Below are positions 1 to 11,144 of a DNA stretch of 64,000 bases, one piece after another; the first letter of the stretch is position 1; every line of letters begins with the position of its first letter. This stretch comes from Oxyruncus cristatus (Eukaryota; Chordata; Aves; Passeriformes; Cotingidae). The position numbers and the translations under genes were made by a program. The stretch lies in assembly GCA_013399855.1 (NCBI GenBank), contig VXAY01004092.1, positions 62,001-126,000 of the forward strand, in the 5' to 3' direction. Below the pieces are notes generated by a model that saw only the letters and a list, made by a program, of their open reading frames with translations, was not told where the DNA came from and searched no databases.

Positions 1-1076
1 TTTTCAAAGGTCTCAGTGCAAATCATATACTCTTAAAAAGAACAAGGTTGCAGAGTTCCCCACGCAGGTCTTTAAATCTCTCTCACACGAAGGTGAATTT
101 GGAAGGTGCCAGTGTGATAAAATGCAACAGCTGTCTTCCCCAGAACGAGCCTCCAGCAGAGCCCAGCTCTGTTACCTGGTCCAGCTCTATGCAACGCTGC
201 TCATTTTACACACCCCAAGAATTTGTCTAAGAGGCTGAGATTTTTCTTCATACCTTGCATGAAAGGACTTATTTTATGAGACATTAAGTGTTTTGCAGGA
301 GTGGTTGTGTTTTAAGGCTTCACCTGTCAGCAACTATTTTACTTCTAACCAGACTGGGGAGAGGGTAAGCGGGGCAGACAACACCATCACCGTCCTCCTT
401 TGGTATAATTACTTTGATGAAATTTACTGAACATTTAATTCCGTGCACGGCAGAAAAAGCTCCTGAACTTAAGATTGTTCCCTGCTAAACGAGCATCATA
501 GAACATACACTGGCAGCAGAAAAAAAAACAAACATGTCAGCTTTGACAACTATTTGCTACAGGACACTTCATTCTTCAAAACTACATGTAGCAGCATGAT
601 GGAGTTCTGAGGAAAGCAAGAGCAGGTAATGTGATATAAAATATGCATGAGTAGGAAAGTGCACCGCCACAGGTAGGCTCCATATAGCATGTTCTGTGCT
701 TGACAGCATGGTCTGATACAAGTAGAAAGGAAACAGATGAGACAAAACTACTGCCTAAAATCAAGATTATTTTGGGGTTTTTTTCCCTTTCAGTGAGAGC
801 AGAAATAGGGTGCTAAGAGATGTGCAAAAACCCTACCATCCAAATTAATAAAAGAGGACCAAGAAAAAAAAAAAAAGGACATGCACGGCTCAAAACTTCA
901 GATCTCCCTCCCCACACTTCAGTACCACTCCCTAGTGTGTCACATTAGCTTAGCCACTCAATTTTGTCAAGATGCTGTCACCTGATATTAAAAACTCAGT
1001 ATTTGCTGCCGGAACAGTATGACAACAGCCTCCAACATTTATAAATATTGAAGACCCTTTTTTTTTGCATAATTAC
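1..1076 (-). other. CTNNA3: CTNNA3 intron, 3' part beyond the window
   Basis: This is intronic sequence downstream of the 1258-1077 exon in transcript direction, starting with the GTAATT donor at 1076. No exon, repeat family or conserved motif is recognisable. It holds an A-tract near 864-876 and a T-tract near 1057-1066. Confidence 0.85.
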
Positions 1077-1258
1077 CTTGTGAAGTCAGTCATCTCCATC
1101 ATAATCACACACATCCTCTTGGCCAGAACAATTATGTCATTGCTGGTATCATCCCATATTTCAATCTCTGCATCAAGCTTACTCTTGACTTTTTTGAAGT
1201 CAGCCACTTGCTCAGCTATCTTTTCCTTTTCAGCCTCTGGCAGTTGAGTCATCTTGGC
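1077..1258 (-). CDS. CTNNA3: CTNNA3 internal coding exon, start of actin-binding domain
   Basis: The frame reads AKMTQLPEAEKEKIAEQVAD, then FKKVKSKLDAEIEIWDD, TSNDIIVLAKRMCVIM and MEMTDFT. Sixty full codons are followed by AG, which begins an Arg codon completed in the next exon to the left of the window. It matches the first helices of the alpha-catenin F-actin-binding domain (about alpha-E residues 671-730, gapless). The acceptor is TATGTTTCAG and the donor is ACAAG|GTAATT (phase 2). LPEAEKEKIAEQVADFKK is the alpha-T form; alpha-E and alpha-N have different residues here. Positions 48 and 51 of the exon product are Arg and Val in LAKRMCVIM, where alpha-E has LAKQMCMIM. Open frame upstream of 1258 is intronic read-through. 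Confidence 0.96.
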
Positions 1259-2423
1259 CTGAAACATAGAAAAATTTGATTTGTAAAACATCTGTGTCAG
1301 AGTATTTTTGTTTTTCAAAACAAAACCACTGTACGTTATTAAACATATAGTTTAAAACCACTGTGGCCTGAGCCAACTGTTCGAGTTCAAGCACTTCTAA
1401 ATTTCGAAATCTGTAAGCTCTCATTTGGTTGTGCCAAATAAATTATCTCAGTGTGATGGGGTCAGTGGTATTTGTGAAACCATTAATATTAACACAGAGG
1501 GAAAAAGATGAATAAATTCTTCCAAAGAGCCTTTATGAAATATGACTGACAGTTGCTCCTACTTCTTAGGGTTCAGGAGCCTAAGTGTTTTTAAGTATGT
1601 TATATGTGCAAGTTACAAAATGCAGTATTGATTCAGGTAGGAAATAATCCATGAAAAGGGTTAATTGTCCTACAACTTTCAGGGATGCGTGTTCTCTCTC
1701 CTGAGAAGGTTCTACATTACCATTTGAAGAGCCAAAAAAAGACTTTATTGTTCAAATATGGATATTCTGTCTTTGCAGAAGATAAACAGATGAAACGTCA
1801 GAAACCAGCATGTGAATAAGGTTACCAAAAACTCCTGAAAATAGAGAAATATTTTACTTAATGTTCTTCTCTATGACCAAGATCATCAGCCTTTTCCAGA
1901 CAAGGGTCAGATAAACCTCCTGTATCAGGAATAGGCCAGGAAGCAGACAGGGGCCAAGATATTATGTGGCCACATGGAAGTCCTGGCCCTTCATGCTACC
2001 TTCCACCCCAGGAAGCAGGGAGACTTATGGGCTTGTTGGTCTCGATGGCTCTACTTCCACTGTGGTTCTTATCCACAGCACCTTCCCTGGAAAGCAGTCC
2101 CCTTCAGGCCACCAGGATCTCACAACTACATGCAGCAACCATTAACACACCGAAATTACTCTGCAATTAAACAATAAATATTTTGTGACTTATTCTTTTT
2201 TATAAAGCAGCAATAAAATGGAAAGTTAAGGCAGTGGCTGAATTACTCATAATTAGTATAACAGGCAATCAGTCTTATACGTAATGCATATGTTTTTCAA
2301 GCTGTGTCTTTTCAGAGATCTTATTTATGCTAGAATCACTCTGTCACAGGGTTAATTTTCTCATTTATACAAATTATTGGAAATTACAGGTTTCCCAACA
2401 TGTAACTACGTTATACTTGCAGC

Positions 2424-2470
2424 CACAGAATCACAGAGAATCACAGAATGGTTGGGGTGGAAGGAACCAC
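2424..2470 (-). mobile_element. CR1 LINE 3' end fragment
   Basis: CACAGAATCACAGAATGG followed by TTGGGGTGGAAGGAACC is the reverse complement of the avian CR1 3' terminus (GGTxCCTTCCAACCC ... ATTCTGTGATTCTGTG). Only about 45 bp is recognisable. Confidence 0.75.
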
Positions 2471-2627
2471 CATACAGTGGTCAGAATTACCCTACAGTCA
2501 CAGACTTAGAAAGTGGAACTATTTTAAGGACTACTTCTCTTGTTTTGTTTAAAAAACCCACAAAACTAAACAGACCAGAGAAGACCAAGACACACTTTCC
2601 TCATGGCTGGAGGGTAAGCTCGCTGGG

Positions 2628-3176
2628 TGTGCTCTTTTCTGGCTGGGGCAGTTAATTTTCTCCGCAGTAGTTAGTATGGGCTGGTTTGGATCTGTGCCAG
2701 AACCCATGCTGGTAAAATAACCACGGTTTTGTTACTGCTGAGCAGTGCTGACACACAGACAGAGCCTCATCTGCCCCTCACCTCACCCCACCAGTGAGGA
2801 GCTGGGGGGACACAAGGAGCTGGGAGGGGACACAGCCGGGACAACTGATCCCAACCGACCCAAGGGATATCCCAGCACATAAAGCTGGGGGAAGAAGAAG
2901 GGAGGGGGGACATTCAGAGGGATGGTGTTTGCCTTCCCAAGTCACCACTGCACGTGATGGAGCCCTGCTGTCCTGGGGATGTCTGCCCAAGGGAAGTGGG
3001 GAATGAATTCCTTGTTTTGCTTTGCTTATGTACACGGTTTCTGCTTTACCTACTGAACTGACTTTCTCTCAAGTATTCCCACTATTATTCTTCCTATTCT
3101 CTGCCCCTTACCAAGGTGGAGCGGTGAGCAAGCAGCTGTGTGGGGCTGAGTTGCCGGCTGGGGTTAAACCACAACA
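2628..3176 (+). mobile_element. Avian endogenous retroviral solo LTR (ERVL/ERVK-like)
   Basis: The 549-bp element begins TGTGCTC and ends GGGGTTAAACCACAACA, matching the ends of a common bird LTR (TG...CA; near-inverted TGTxxTGGTTT and AAACCACxACA termini in the consensus I remember). Inside are GCTGGGAGGGGACACAGCC, AAGGGATATCCCAGCAC and a CATAAAGCTGGGG TATA-like box (near 2879), all in plus orientation. The flanks CTGGG (2623-2627) and ATGGG (3177-3181) look like a decayed 5-bp target-site duplication. No internal retroviral sequence is attached, so it is a solo LTR. The exact family name needs a library search. Confidence 0.85.
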
Positions 3177-4771
3177 ATGGGAAAGGTACGAAACATAAAA
3201 ATAAAGAGCTGGGCTACAGAGGGAAGAGACCTTTTTAGGATCTGATGCGCGTTTGCTGATTGGTGGATGTCTATGGCATTTCCTAGCCCCCGGCTTCAGT
3301 ACGGGTTTGAGATCAAGATCACAGGCCTGGATCTTGAAACCACAAGAAAGATGACATTTTAATGAGGGAACTGTGACATACAGCATCCTGCTGTCTGCCA
3401 ACAATAACGAGCTTCAGGTGGAATGAGACACATTATCCACTGGAACAAAGGGGCAAAGGAAACTATAATTCTGACCTCGTCTTTTCTCTCCTTTCCCTCA
3501 TACTGCTTTAAAACCATGTACGGCAACAAAATAAAACAATTGGAGACACAGCCTTTTAAGCACAGATTTGATTTGGTATCAAAATAGGCAACATAATGGT
3601 AATTGTGAAATAAAGATCTAAATTGAATGACTGCAATTACATGACTGCAGGTTTATTTTGTCCACCAGGAGAAAATGACGTTTTCATTACTTCTAAGACA
3701 AAAATGTTTTTATTGCAGCAGCAGATAACAGAATTAAGACTAGGCGAGAGAAGCAGTTATATTTTTGATATTTTCTTTCTTCTATTAAATAGATTTTTGT
3801 CTTTAATTTCCCTGTATTAACTCCTCAGAAGGCTATTTATTTTAGCTGCATTCTCTAGCACTGGGCTTATGTTACTTGCATTCTCCCATTTGCAACTAGA
3901 CTTACCCTGTGAGATTGGTGTTTCTCTTCCCTTTCAAGTTTCAGTCAATCCTCCATTGGAGAAACTGAACTTTTAAGGTCATTTAAGGAGACACGTGGAG
4001 TAACTACTCGGTGAAGATTTTGACTCTTCTCTCACTGGTGCATTGCTTGCCAATAAGATCCCAACCCAAAGAACTGGCCTTTTGCCTGCCTTTGTCCCTG
4101 GCTTCACTCTAAGGATTTTACTTTTATGTAAACTTCAGATTATTGTCCCTAAATCTTAGATTGACATGTCTTTTTTTTTTTTTCTCTTTCCTGACCCCTA
4201 AAACCAAATGACTAGCCAGATCCACGCCACCAGAATTCTTACCACTTACAGGAACCAGGAAGGAAAGAAAAGCAACAAAAAGCAGCACAATACATTAAAG
4301 CAAGAGCAAAGGACCTCTCTTCGAAAATTATTTAACACTTTCTGCTTTGCAGGCTGCAATATGTCATGTAACTACAGAGAAGAAAAGAGGAAAACTCTGT
4401 TTTTCTGCAATTTTGTAGGTTATGAAGAGACAAACCCCACACTCCTGACTGAGCATTTGAAAAACCTTTCAGAGCTTGTACAAGCAAAAACCCCAAATAA
4501 CCTGCTTTTCACATAGTGTAGATATAACACAATGGCAGAGATCCCAAAAGACCTGATTCATGTCCCTGCCTTGCCTTATTTGAGAACTAAGCTCTTCCTT
4601 CCACCACAAACTCAGCAGCCACAAGGAGCCACCTGACCTCTGTTCCTGCTGTCCTGCTGCACCTGGTGGAAGTGAACAGGATCCCTTCCAAGTCACTCAA
4701 GGGACAGTAATTCATTTCAACCAACAGTTGCACTCGCAACCTTTAATTGCTTTTTCTTGAACACATTTGGC

Positions 4772-4852
4772 ATCCCTGCCCACAGCAGGGTTTGGAACTA
4801 GGTGATCTTTAAGGTCCCTTCCAACCCAAACCATTCTGTGATTCGATGATTC
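4772..4852 (+). mobile_element. CR1 LINE 3' end
   Basis: The fragment has CATCCCTGCCCACAGCAGGG, GATCTTTAAGGTCCCTTCC and AACCCAAACCATTCTGTG, then the octamer-like terminal repeat ATTCGATGATTC. This is the diagnostic 3' end of avian CR1, which has no poly(A) tail. Sequence before 4772 is not clearly CR1, so this is a 5'-truncated copy. Confidence 0.92.
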
Positions 4853-5721
4853 CATTTTATCAGGAAGGTGAGCATGAGATAAAAACTATTCTACAGAACC
4901 CTACTTTTCCTACTGAGGGAATAATTTCTTTTTGAGTTTGGATAAAGAAGTGAAAAAGAGAATGGTGGCTTTTCAGCAATTCATAGCAAAGTGAATACAC
5001 GTCCCAGAGGATGAACTCTGCGTGTGTGATACTGACAGCAGGGAGAAGTTGTGTTTCTTTTGATAAGTTTACTACCTGCCGCCACCAGTTGTCTTCTCCC
5101 AGTTTTAAAAATTGTGGCAAGCCTGCTGAAGTCCAGCATTCTTTGAAGAAGTTCACAGAATGGCCTCATTTGTGCTGCCGTGACAGTTCCCCTCTACCTT
5201 TGGATAGAATATAATTGGATAAATGGATAGGGATATAATAGAAAAAACCCCACCCTCAATACCATTTTTGCATCAGCCTCCACTAAAAATGTTGACTAAG
5301 ATGATGCAGCTGTGTCATATTAATCTAATTTCTCTTTGTCCCAGGGCTATAGGGCTGTACATGAAAAAGCAACATGTCATAAATCTGGGCTTCGCTGGAG
5401 TTTTGCCACCGGTTCTCACGTCATCCTTATAAATAATCTCAGGAAATGCGATCTAGATGTAATTGCCATTGGGTGGACGTGATAAGGGTTAGAAAACTGC
5501 TCACAGAATACTTATGAAGAACGCACAGCAAACCAGAGGGCAAAGTCCTGAAGGGAACGCCCTGACTCTGGCACCAGTCAGCTTTTTCACTGATGGTGTG
5601 GATGACACAACCCTGAGAACACAACACCACACCTTTGCAGGGGAAGAGGCCTGGTTTACAGTTCAAAGCAACCTTGAGAAACTTGAGAACTGGCCTGAAA
5701 AAAAAACATGGGATGTATTCC

Positions 5722-6132
5722 AGCTGAGAAAAAACACGAGGTGTTACACCTAAGAAAAGTCACCAAAACGCACAGAACTGAGACAAAACCACTTATTGGC
5801 AGTTCTGTGGGCGTGGATTTGTAGTTGGCAAAAGGAAAAACCTCACCCAAAACTCATTCCAAAGTATGCATACAGGAGAAAACAGTGTAAACCTCACACT
5901 AGTGCTTGTTGCTGAGACCACAGCTGGCTGAAGGCGTTTAGCAGTACATAAATAGCCTGGACACCAAATTTCAGAAGTTATTAACCAGCTGCAGAGCATC
6001 CAGAGGAAAGAAAAACAGACCAAAAGGGCACCAGAGGAACCACTGTCTTAAAGGACAAGTTAAGGTTATTGGAGTTATTTAACCTGGAGTTTCCAAAAGA
6101 GAGAGGACATAGCAAAAGGATGTACAAGTACA
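5722..6132. repeat. 411-bp block, first copy (likely genuine locus)
   Basis: It begins AGCTGAGAAAAAACACG and ends GATGTACAAGTACA, then runs on into an A-tract (6133-6149). The same 411 bp recurs at 8544-8954 with no difference that I could see by eye. The first copy is continuous with its flanks and contains no N. Confidence 0.9.
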
Positions 6133-6262
6133 AAAAAAAAAAAAAAAAATCATACATGCAGAAGGGAAATGTCACATTCTCTGTGTCCCTTGCAGATAAG
6201 ACTAGTACTAACATGCTTAATTGCAACATAGGAGGTATAAAGAAAAATACTTTCCAATAAAC
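5985..6262 (+). mobile_element. Degenerate CR1 LINE fragment (ORF2 C-terminal/3' region)
   Basis: Motifs in order match CR1 downstream of reverse transcriptase: GCAGAGCATCCAGAGGA, then TTATTTAACCTGGAG, AGAGAGGACATAGC, TGTACAAGTAC and finally TAATTGCAACATAGGAGG with AAAAATACTTTCC. A 17-A run (6133-6149) interrupts it. Divergence is high and boundaries are approximate. A second copy of its left half at 8807-8954 belongs to the duplicated block. Confidence 0.6.
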
Positions 6263-6304
6263 AACCGCTTCCACTGATAAGTTGAGACAGCAATGCAATT
6301 GCTC

Positions 6305-6352
6305 ATATATATATATATATATATATATAAATGTACATATATGTGTGTGTGT
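6305..6352 (+). repeat. Compound (AT)n/(GT)n microsatellite
   Basis: About 12 AT units (6305-6329), then AATGTACATATAT and a short GT run (6342-6352). Likely length-polymorphic. Confidence 0.95.
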
Positions 6353-8543
6353 CAGGAAGGAGCATATTTATTCTACCTCAGGACAAATGGCTGGATTAGC
6401 CAAGTTCTTGGGGTTCTCTCCACTCCTACTTTGTAACAGTATATAATATACTGCTGCAACCTTGAGACCTTAACCTAATCTCTCCCCTCTACTGAAATTA
6501 GGTTAAAAATTGGCAAGGAAATTAAATGCTTTTGATAGATCATGACTAGTCTTGCTATGTAAGAAGTGCCAAAATTACTACTCATAGAACCTACTTGAAA
6601 TTTACAGTAGTTATTTTCATTATGCTTGAATGCTTGTGAGAGGCTTTGATAAAAATTAAACCAATTAAATATCCTAAAATTGGCTTTTTTATTTACAAAA
6701 TAGCACATGCTTCCTGTTAATGTATACCAGCATTTCTACTAATGTAGGAATTTAGACGTAAAGCATTTGCTGCTTGACTAAGAATAGCCAATTCATCTGA
6801 TGGCAAACTTACCTTCCCTTCTAACTACTTTTTACTCAAGTATTAAGAGTTCTTGGTGTTTGCTTTTATATCTCTTCTCTCTTCTTAGAGTCTGGTCTAT
6901 TTATAGACATATATAATTGATCGCTGTATTTAAGATGTATCACAAATAAAACAGTGAAATAATTCAGCCTGGATTTTCTCCCTCACAACACACACTGAGT
7001 CAGCTTTTTATCAGCCCAGAATTGCTGCACAAACATAGTATGGAACAAACCTGTACAAAACATGATCTTATTCTCAGATGCTTTTGTCAATGAATTCAAC
7101 AAAACTGTCTGCGGAACTCTGAAAAAAACCAATGTGGGTGGGTGGTTGCCTGAAAGCAGTTCTGCTCTTGTCATCCCTAAGTGGATTATGTTATGAGGTA
7201 AAACATTTTGCCTCTTCTTTCAACATGATCACCTCATCCTGCAGCAGTAACTCTGAAATTAGGCTAAGCTGTTCTCTTCACTAATTTAGTAACTTTCAAC
7301 ACTTAGAATATTTTTTTTCTCTGATCATTAACATGTACACTGCCTTCTAAGCCTGAAAATGAATGGGGCAAATTCTGACTTGACCTTCTCTTCAACACAA
7401 AAATCATACGAGGATAAGACAGTAACTACCTCAGTGGAATTACTCAGATCACGATGGCATAAATTGCCTCAGGCAAAATTAGTGTGTGATAAGCCTGCAG
7501 AGCTGACTACACAAATCAGACACAACAACCAGAGGGAGGTCTAACTTTCAGCTGAGAAAAACTGCATTAGCCCTTTGATCCACAAGCAGTACCTGTTTTT
7601 ATAGTAGCTAAGGATTTGATCCTAAGGATCTTCTTCAAGGATATAAAATCCCCCCACAAATAATAATGAGTTATTTCTATGCAGTTTAAATACCGAGGGA
7701 TCTCACAGCACATTGCCCAAGTTAACTTGTATCCCACAGAGTGGGCTGGTGCCACAGGCACTATCATATTCATCTCAGAAAAATGGAATTATCGGAGGGA
7801 AAAGATCAAGGAAGTAACATTTCCAAGATGAGTCAGGTACATAAACACAAGGTCAAATCTCAGTCCCGCTATCTCACCACTAACCCATACTCTCTCTTTA
7901 CAGGGACAGACTCTAAAGAAGGTGTGATTAATAATACATGTCTGTTTCCTGCGTAAGGGAAATGAGATTTGCTAGTTAAGATGTAGCCTTTGTTACAAGT
8001 GGCATACACACATCACATCTGGTTTTATACGTTGTGATAAAAACAGAAAGAAAAAAGGCACTAGTTCCCTGTTGGAGCAGTGAGAGATGTGACACAGAAG
8101 AAAATATAACACTCTTGACAAAGCAAGAGGAATCAAGAGTGCTGTTATGCGGAACTAGTATGGAGCCAGATATGTACAAATAAAATTGAATTATTGTAGC
8201 TGAAATGCCCAAGAGAAAGAGTTTAAGGAGGAAAAAAGGTTACTTCGCAATCCTGCCGAAACACTTTCGGAACACAGTCACTCCTGGTGTCAGCACCGCA
8301 TGGAACAGCCTCCCAACAGCACAGAAACCTGCTGCACAACACAAAAAGTCACTAACTCTGTCTAAACCTTAAAATCCACCTTCCCTATACAGACTCTTCA
8401 TATTGCTAAACAGGTACCCTAGGTATAAATCTTCGAATATCAATATCAAATAGCAGTCCAAATAAAGAGGTCTTAAATCATTGTTCTTATTTGCTGCAGC
8501 AGCAAAAGGGTTTGTTCAAACATCTCTTAAAAAAAAAAAAAAN

Positions 8544-8954
8544 AGCTGAGAAAAAACACGAGGTGTTACACCTAAGAAAAGTCACCAAAACGCACAGAAC
8601 TGAGACAAAACCACTTATTGGCAGTTCTGTGGGCGTGGATTTGTAGTTGGCAAAAGGAAAAACCTCACCCAAAACTCATTCCAAAGTATGCATACAGGAG
8701 AAAACAGTGTAAACCTCACACTAGTGCTTGTTGCTGAGACCACAGCTGGCTGAAGGCGTTTAGCAGTACATAAATAGCCTGGACACCAAATTTCAGAAGT
8801 TATTAACCAGCTGCAGAGCATCCAGAGGAAAGAAAAACAGACCAAAAGGGCACCAGAGGAACCACTGTCTTAAAGGACAAGTTAAGGTTATTGGAGTTAT
8901 TTAACCTGGAGTTTCCAAAAGAGAGAGGACATAGCAAAAGGATGTACAAGTACA
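8544..8954. repeat. 411-bp block, second copy bounded by single Ns (assembly duplication)
   Basis: The block is identical in length to 5722-6132 and is bounded by N at 8543 (after an A-tract, 8529-8542) and N at 8955. A perfect copy held between single-base gaps is the signature of a stray contig placed by scaffolding or gap filling, not of a biological duplication. Confidence 0.88.
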
Positions 8955-11051
8955 NAGGTTTCTGTCAATACGTTGATTTAGGCTGAGTGGGTATGTATGT
9001 CATTCAGCCAAAGCTATAATTTTCTATTACTTTGGGAGGTAATGTGCCATTTATGGCCCTGATAGCTGGAAATTTAGGAAAACTTTTTCCAAGATACAGA
9101 ATCAGCCTTTAAACCGTGAGTTCTATCTAGATCCCAAAAGGAACATTTACAGCTACTGTATTATTTTAGGGAGAAATGGAAGAAACAATAGTACATACTC
9201 TAATGTTATAATACTGGTTTTTTTCAGATATATTAGCCATAGTTTAACAGTCCCTTCCACCTCCCCACCAAATTCAATGCAGACTAAATAAATACCCTGT
9301 GGCAGCACAAGGAGAAGCATTTCCCAGAGATGTCTCTCCACAGCAATAACTCTGCTATGGCTCTGGTTCTGGACAGCCACCTCCCTACCTGCAACTGTCT
9401 TCAGCACTTACTTCTTGCTTTGTGCAGTTGTCTGGAATGTGATGCAAATGGCTTTCTTTCCAGAAAAGCATTCCGTTTGAAAAACTACTCTGCTTTATCT
9501 GAGAAGTAGAAGACTGTGCATGAAAATGTGATCTTTCAAAGCCTTGGTGGAGCTTTTGTTACTACATTTTGATAGTAAATATCTACAAACTCCTACTTCT
9601 GTTTTCCCAGTATGAGAAAATCTTCAACTGCATTCATTATGGGATATTTATGACAACATAGCAAGCACACCCTCTGTACCTGTTCCAAAATATTCATGAC
9701 ATTCTGTATGGATGACATTTTGATGGAAAACCCTGCCTTTCTTAACTACAATACAAATTTTAGCCTTTGATTTGAGGAAAATGTGCTAACATTTGCAAAG
9801 ATTAATTTAAATTTCAAAGGGCAGCTAGTATATTTTAATTGCCAGTTAACTGTATTGAAAAATAAGACCGTATGAAGTGGTCTTTCACATAGTTACTACA
9901 TTTCTCACAATGTTTTAGGAATTAACTGCAGTTAATTAACAAATGATATGCACATGTGCAACACAAGTGAACCGCATTCATTTTGATTAGTGGTTTTTCA
10001 TTGCTATTTGGGGTATTAATAAAGAAAATATTTGTTGAGTAAAAAAATGTGTTTGCTAAAAAGCAGACATGAATGAAAACACCACTTTTTGGCATAATTC
10101 TTTTCACACCGAAAAGTTTGCCTTTTTCCCCAACTAGTTCTATCATTTATAATTTCCATTACAGGAGTAATACTAGAATCAATCAAGAGCGAGGGATCCA
10201 TTACTGCTCTAGGTATCGAGCAAATAAGTAACGAAGTAGACATTTCTGGCCCCATAGATCTTTCCATGTCAGAAAGCTGGGAATAGAGAGCAGTTTTGCT
10301 GGAACATTATTTAAAATGGAAACAAAAAGAAGACGAATGTTTGCTAAATGCTTTCATTTTTGTCCTAAGAAAACTGCGGCTGTCTCAAAAATGTTTTCAA
10401 GCTCTTCAAAATGTTTTAGAGTAAACAATAAGCAAACCCCAGCAACGTGGTCAAGTCCTCAGGTTAAATGATGCTACAAGAGGAATACCAGACTCCAAAC
10501 TTCTAGAAATTGTCAGATGCTGTAGGAAGTTCTTCATTCTTCCTCATGGATTCCCTAGTTAAGCAATAAACTGCAGAGCAGGTGCACACATGAACACAGC
10601 AGGAAACGTCTGCAACTCACATACTGCAGTGGCTCGGATTCCAGGGATATCCCTCTCTCTTCTGTGCACGTGAAATCTCTCATATGCAGAGGTTTTTTGG
10701 TTAATACACACTGCGAGCTTCAGTAAGACCCTTGTAAAAACCATTCCTTCTTAACCCAGCCTCCATTAGACCAAGCCACATCTATGAAACTGCAGCCTGT
10801 TGGAATTTTGTTCAGTAATTTTCGGTTTAATTGTATGTTCACAAAGCATTTCCACCTTAATTGCAGTCTCCTTCTGTTTCAGGTCATACACGTCAGCTTT
10901 ATGTCCTCCACACACTTTCAGAGATCTATTAAGAGCTGAGTAAGATTGTAATGATTCACTGGATGACTTTAAGTGGCTTCACAGGCACAGTAGCACAGTA
11001 GTATTTTTCCCTGGGCACAGCGCTTTGCGCATCCACTGGTGTGATACTTAC

Positions 11052-11144
11052 CCTGTCAGTCTTCCCTTCAGTCTGGATGCTGGTACGACTGCGTGCATCG
11101 TGGTCTTCTTCAAGGTCAGACACATCTTCCAGCTCCTCGGGTGT
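11052..11144 (-). CDS. CTNNA3: CTNNA3 93-nt exon, phospho-linker between M region and actin-binding domain
   Basis: This exon is too short and too fragmented by stops to appear as an open frame longer than 60 codons. I found it by joining phases. A CTTTTTCTGCAG acceptor precedes 31 codons starting TPEELEDVSDLEEDHDAR and ending SRTSIQTEGKTDR, then an AGG|GTAAGT donor. Both ends are phase 0, so it joins the MMIR end of the exon at 35638 to the AKMTQ start of the exon at 1258. It corresponds to the alpha-catenin linker that carries the CK2/CK1 sites in alpha-E (Ser641, Ser652, Ser655, Thr658). The SRTSIQT cluster is kept, and an acidic CK2-type serine (VSDLEE) is present one position later than in alpha-E. 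The alpha-T-type sequence and the absence of the alpha-E segment around DDQLIAGQSA are the best paralogue evidence. As a symmetrical 0-0 exon it could be skipped without a frameshift. Confidence 0.95.

Larger units (their letters stand above)
1259..11051 (-). other. CTNNA3: CTNNA3 intron (about 9.8 kb)
   Basis: The intron lies between the linker exon and the first actin-binding-domain exon, with GTAAGT and TTTCAG ends. It contains an avian solo LTR (2628-3176), CR1 fragments (2424-2470, 4772-4852, 5985-6262), an AT/GT microsatellite (6305-6352) and a 411-bp block present twice (5722-6132 and 8544-8954). The true intron is therefore probably at least 0.4 kb shorter. The rest is AT-rich sequence with no gene I can support. 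Confidence 0.9.
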
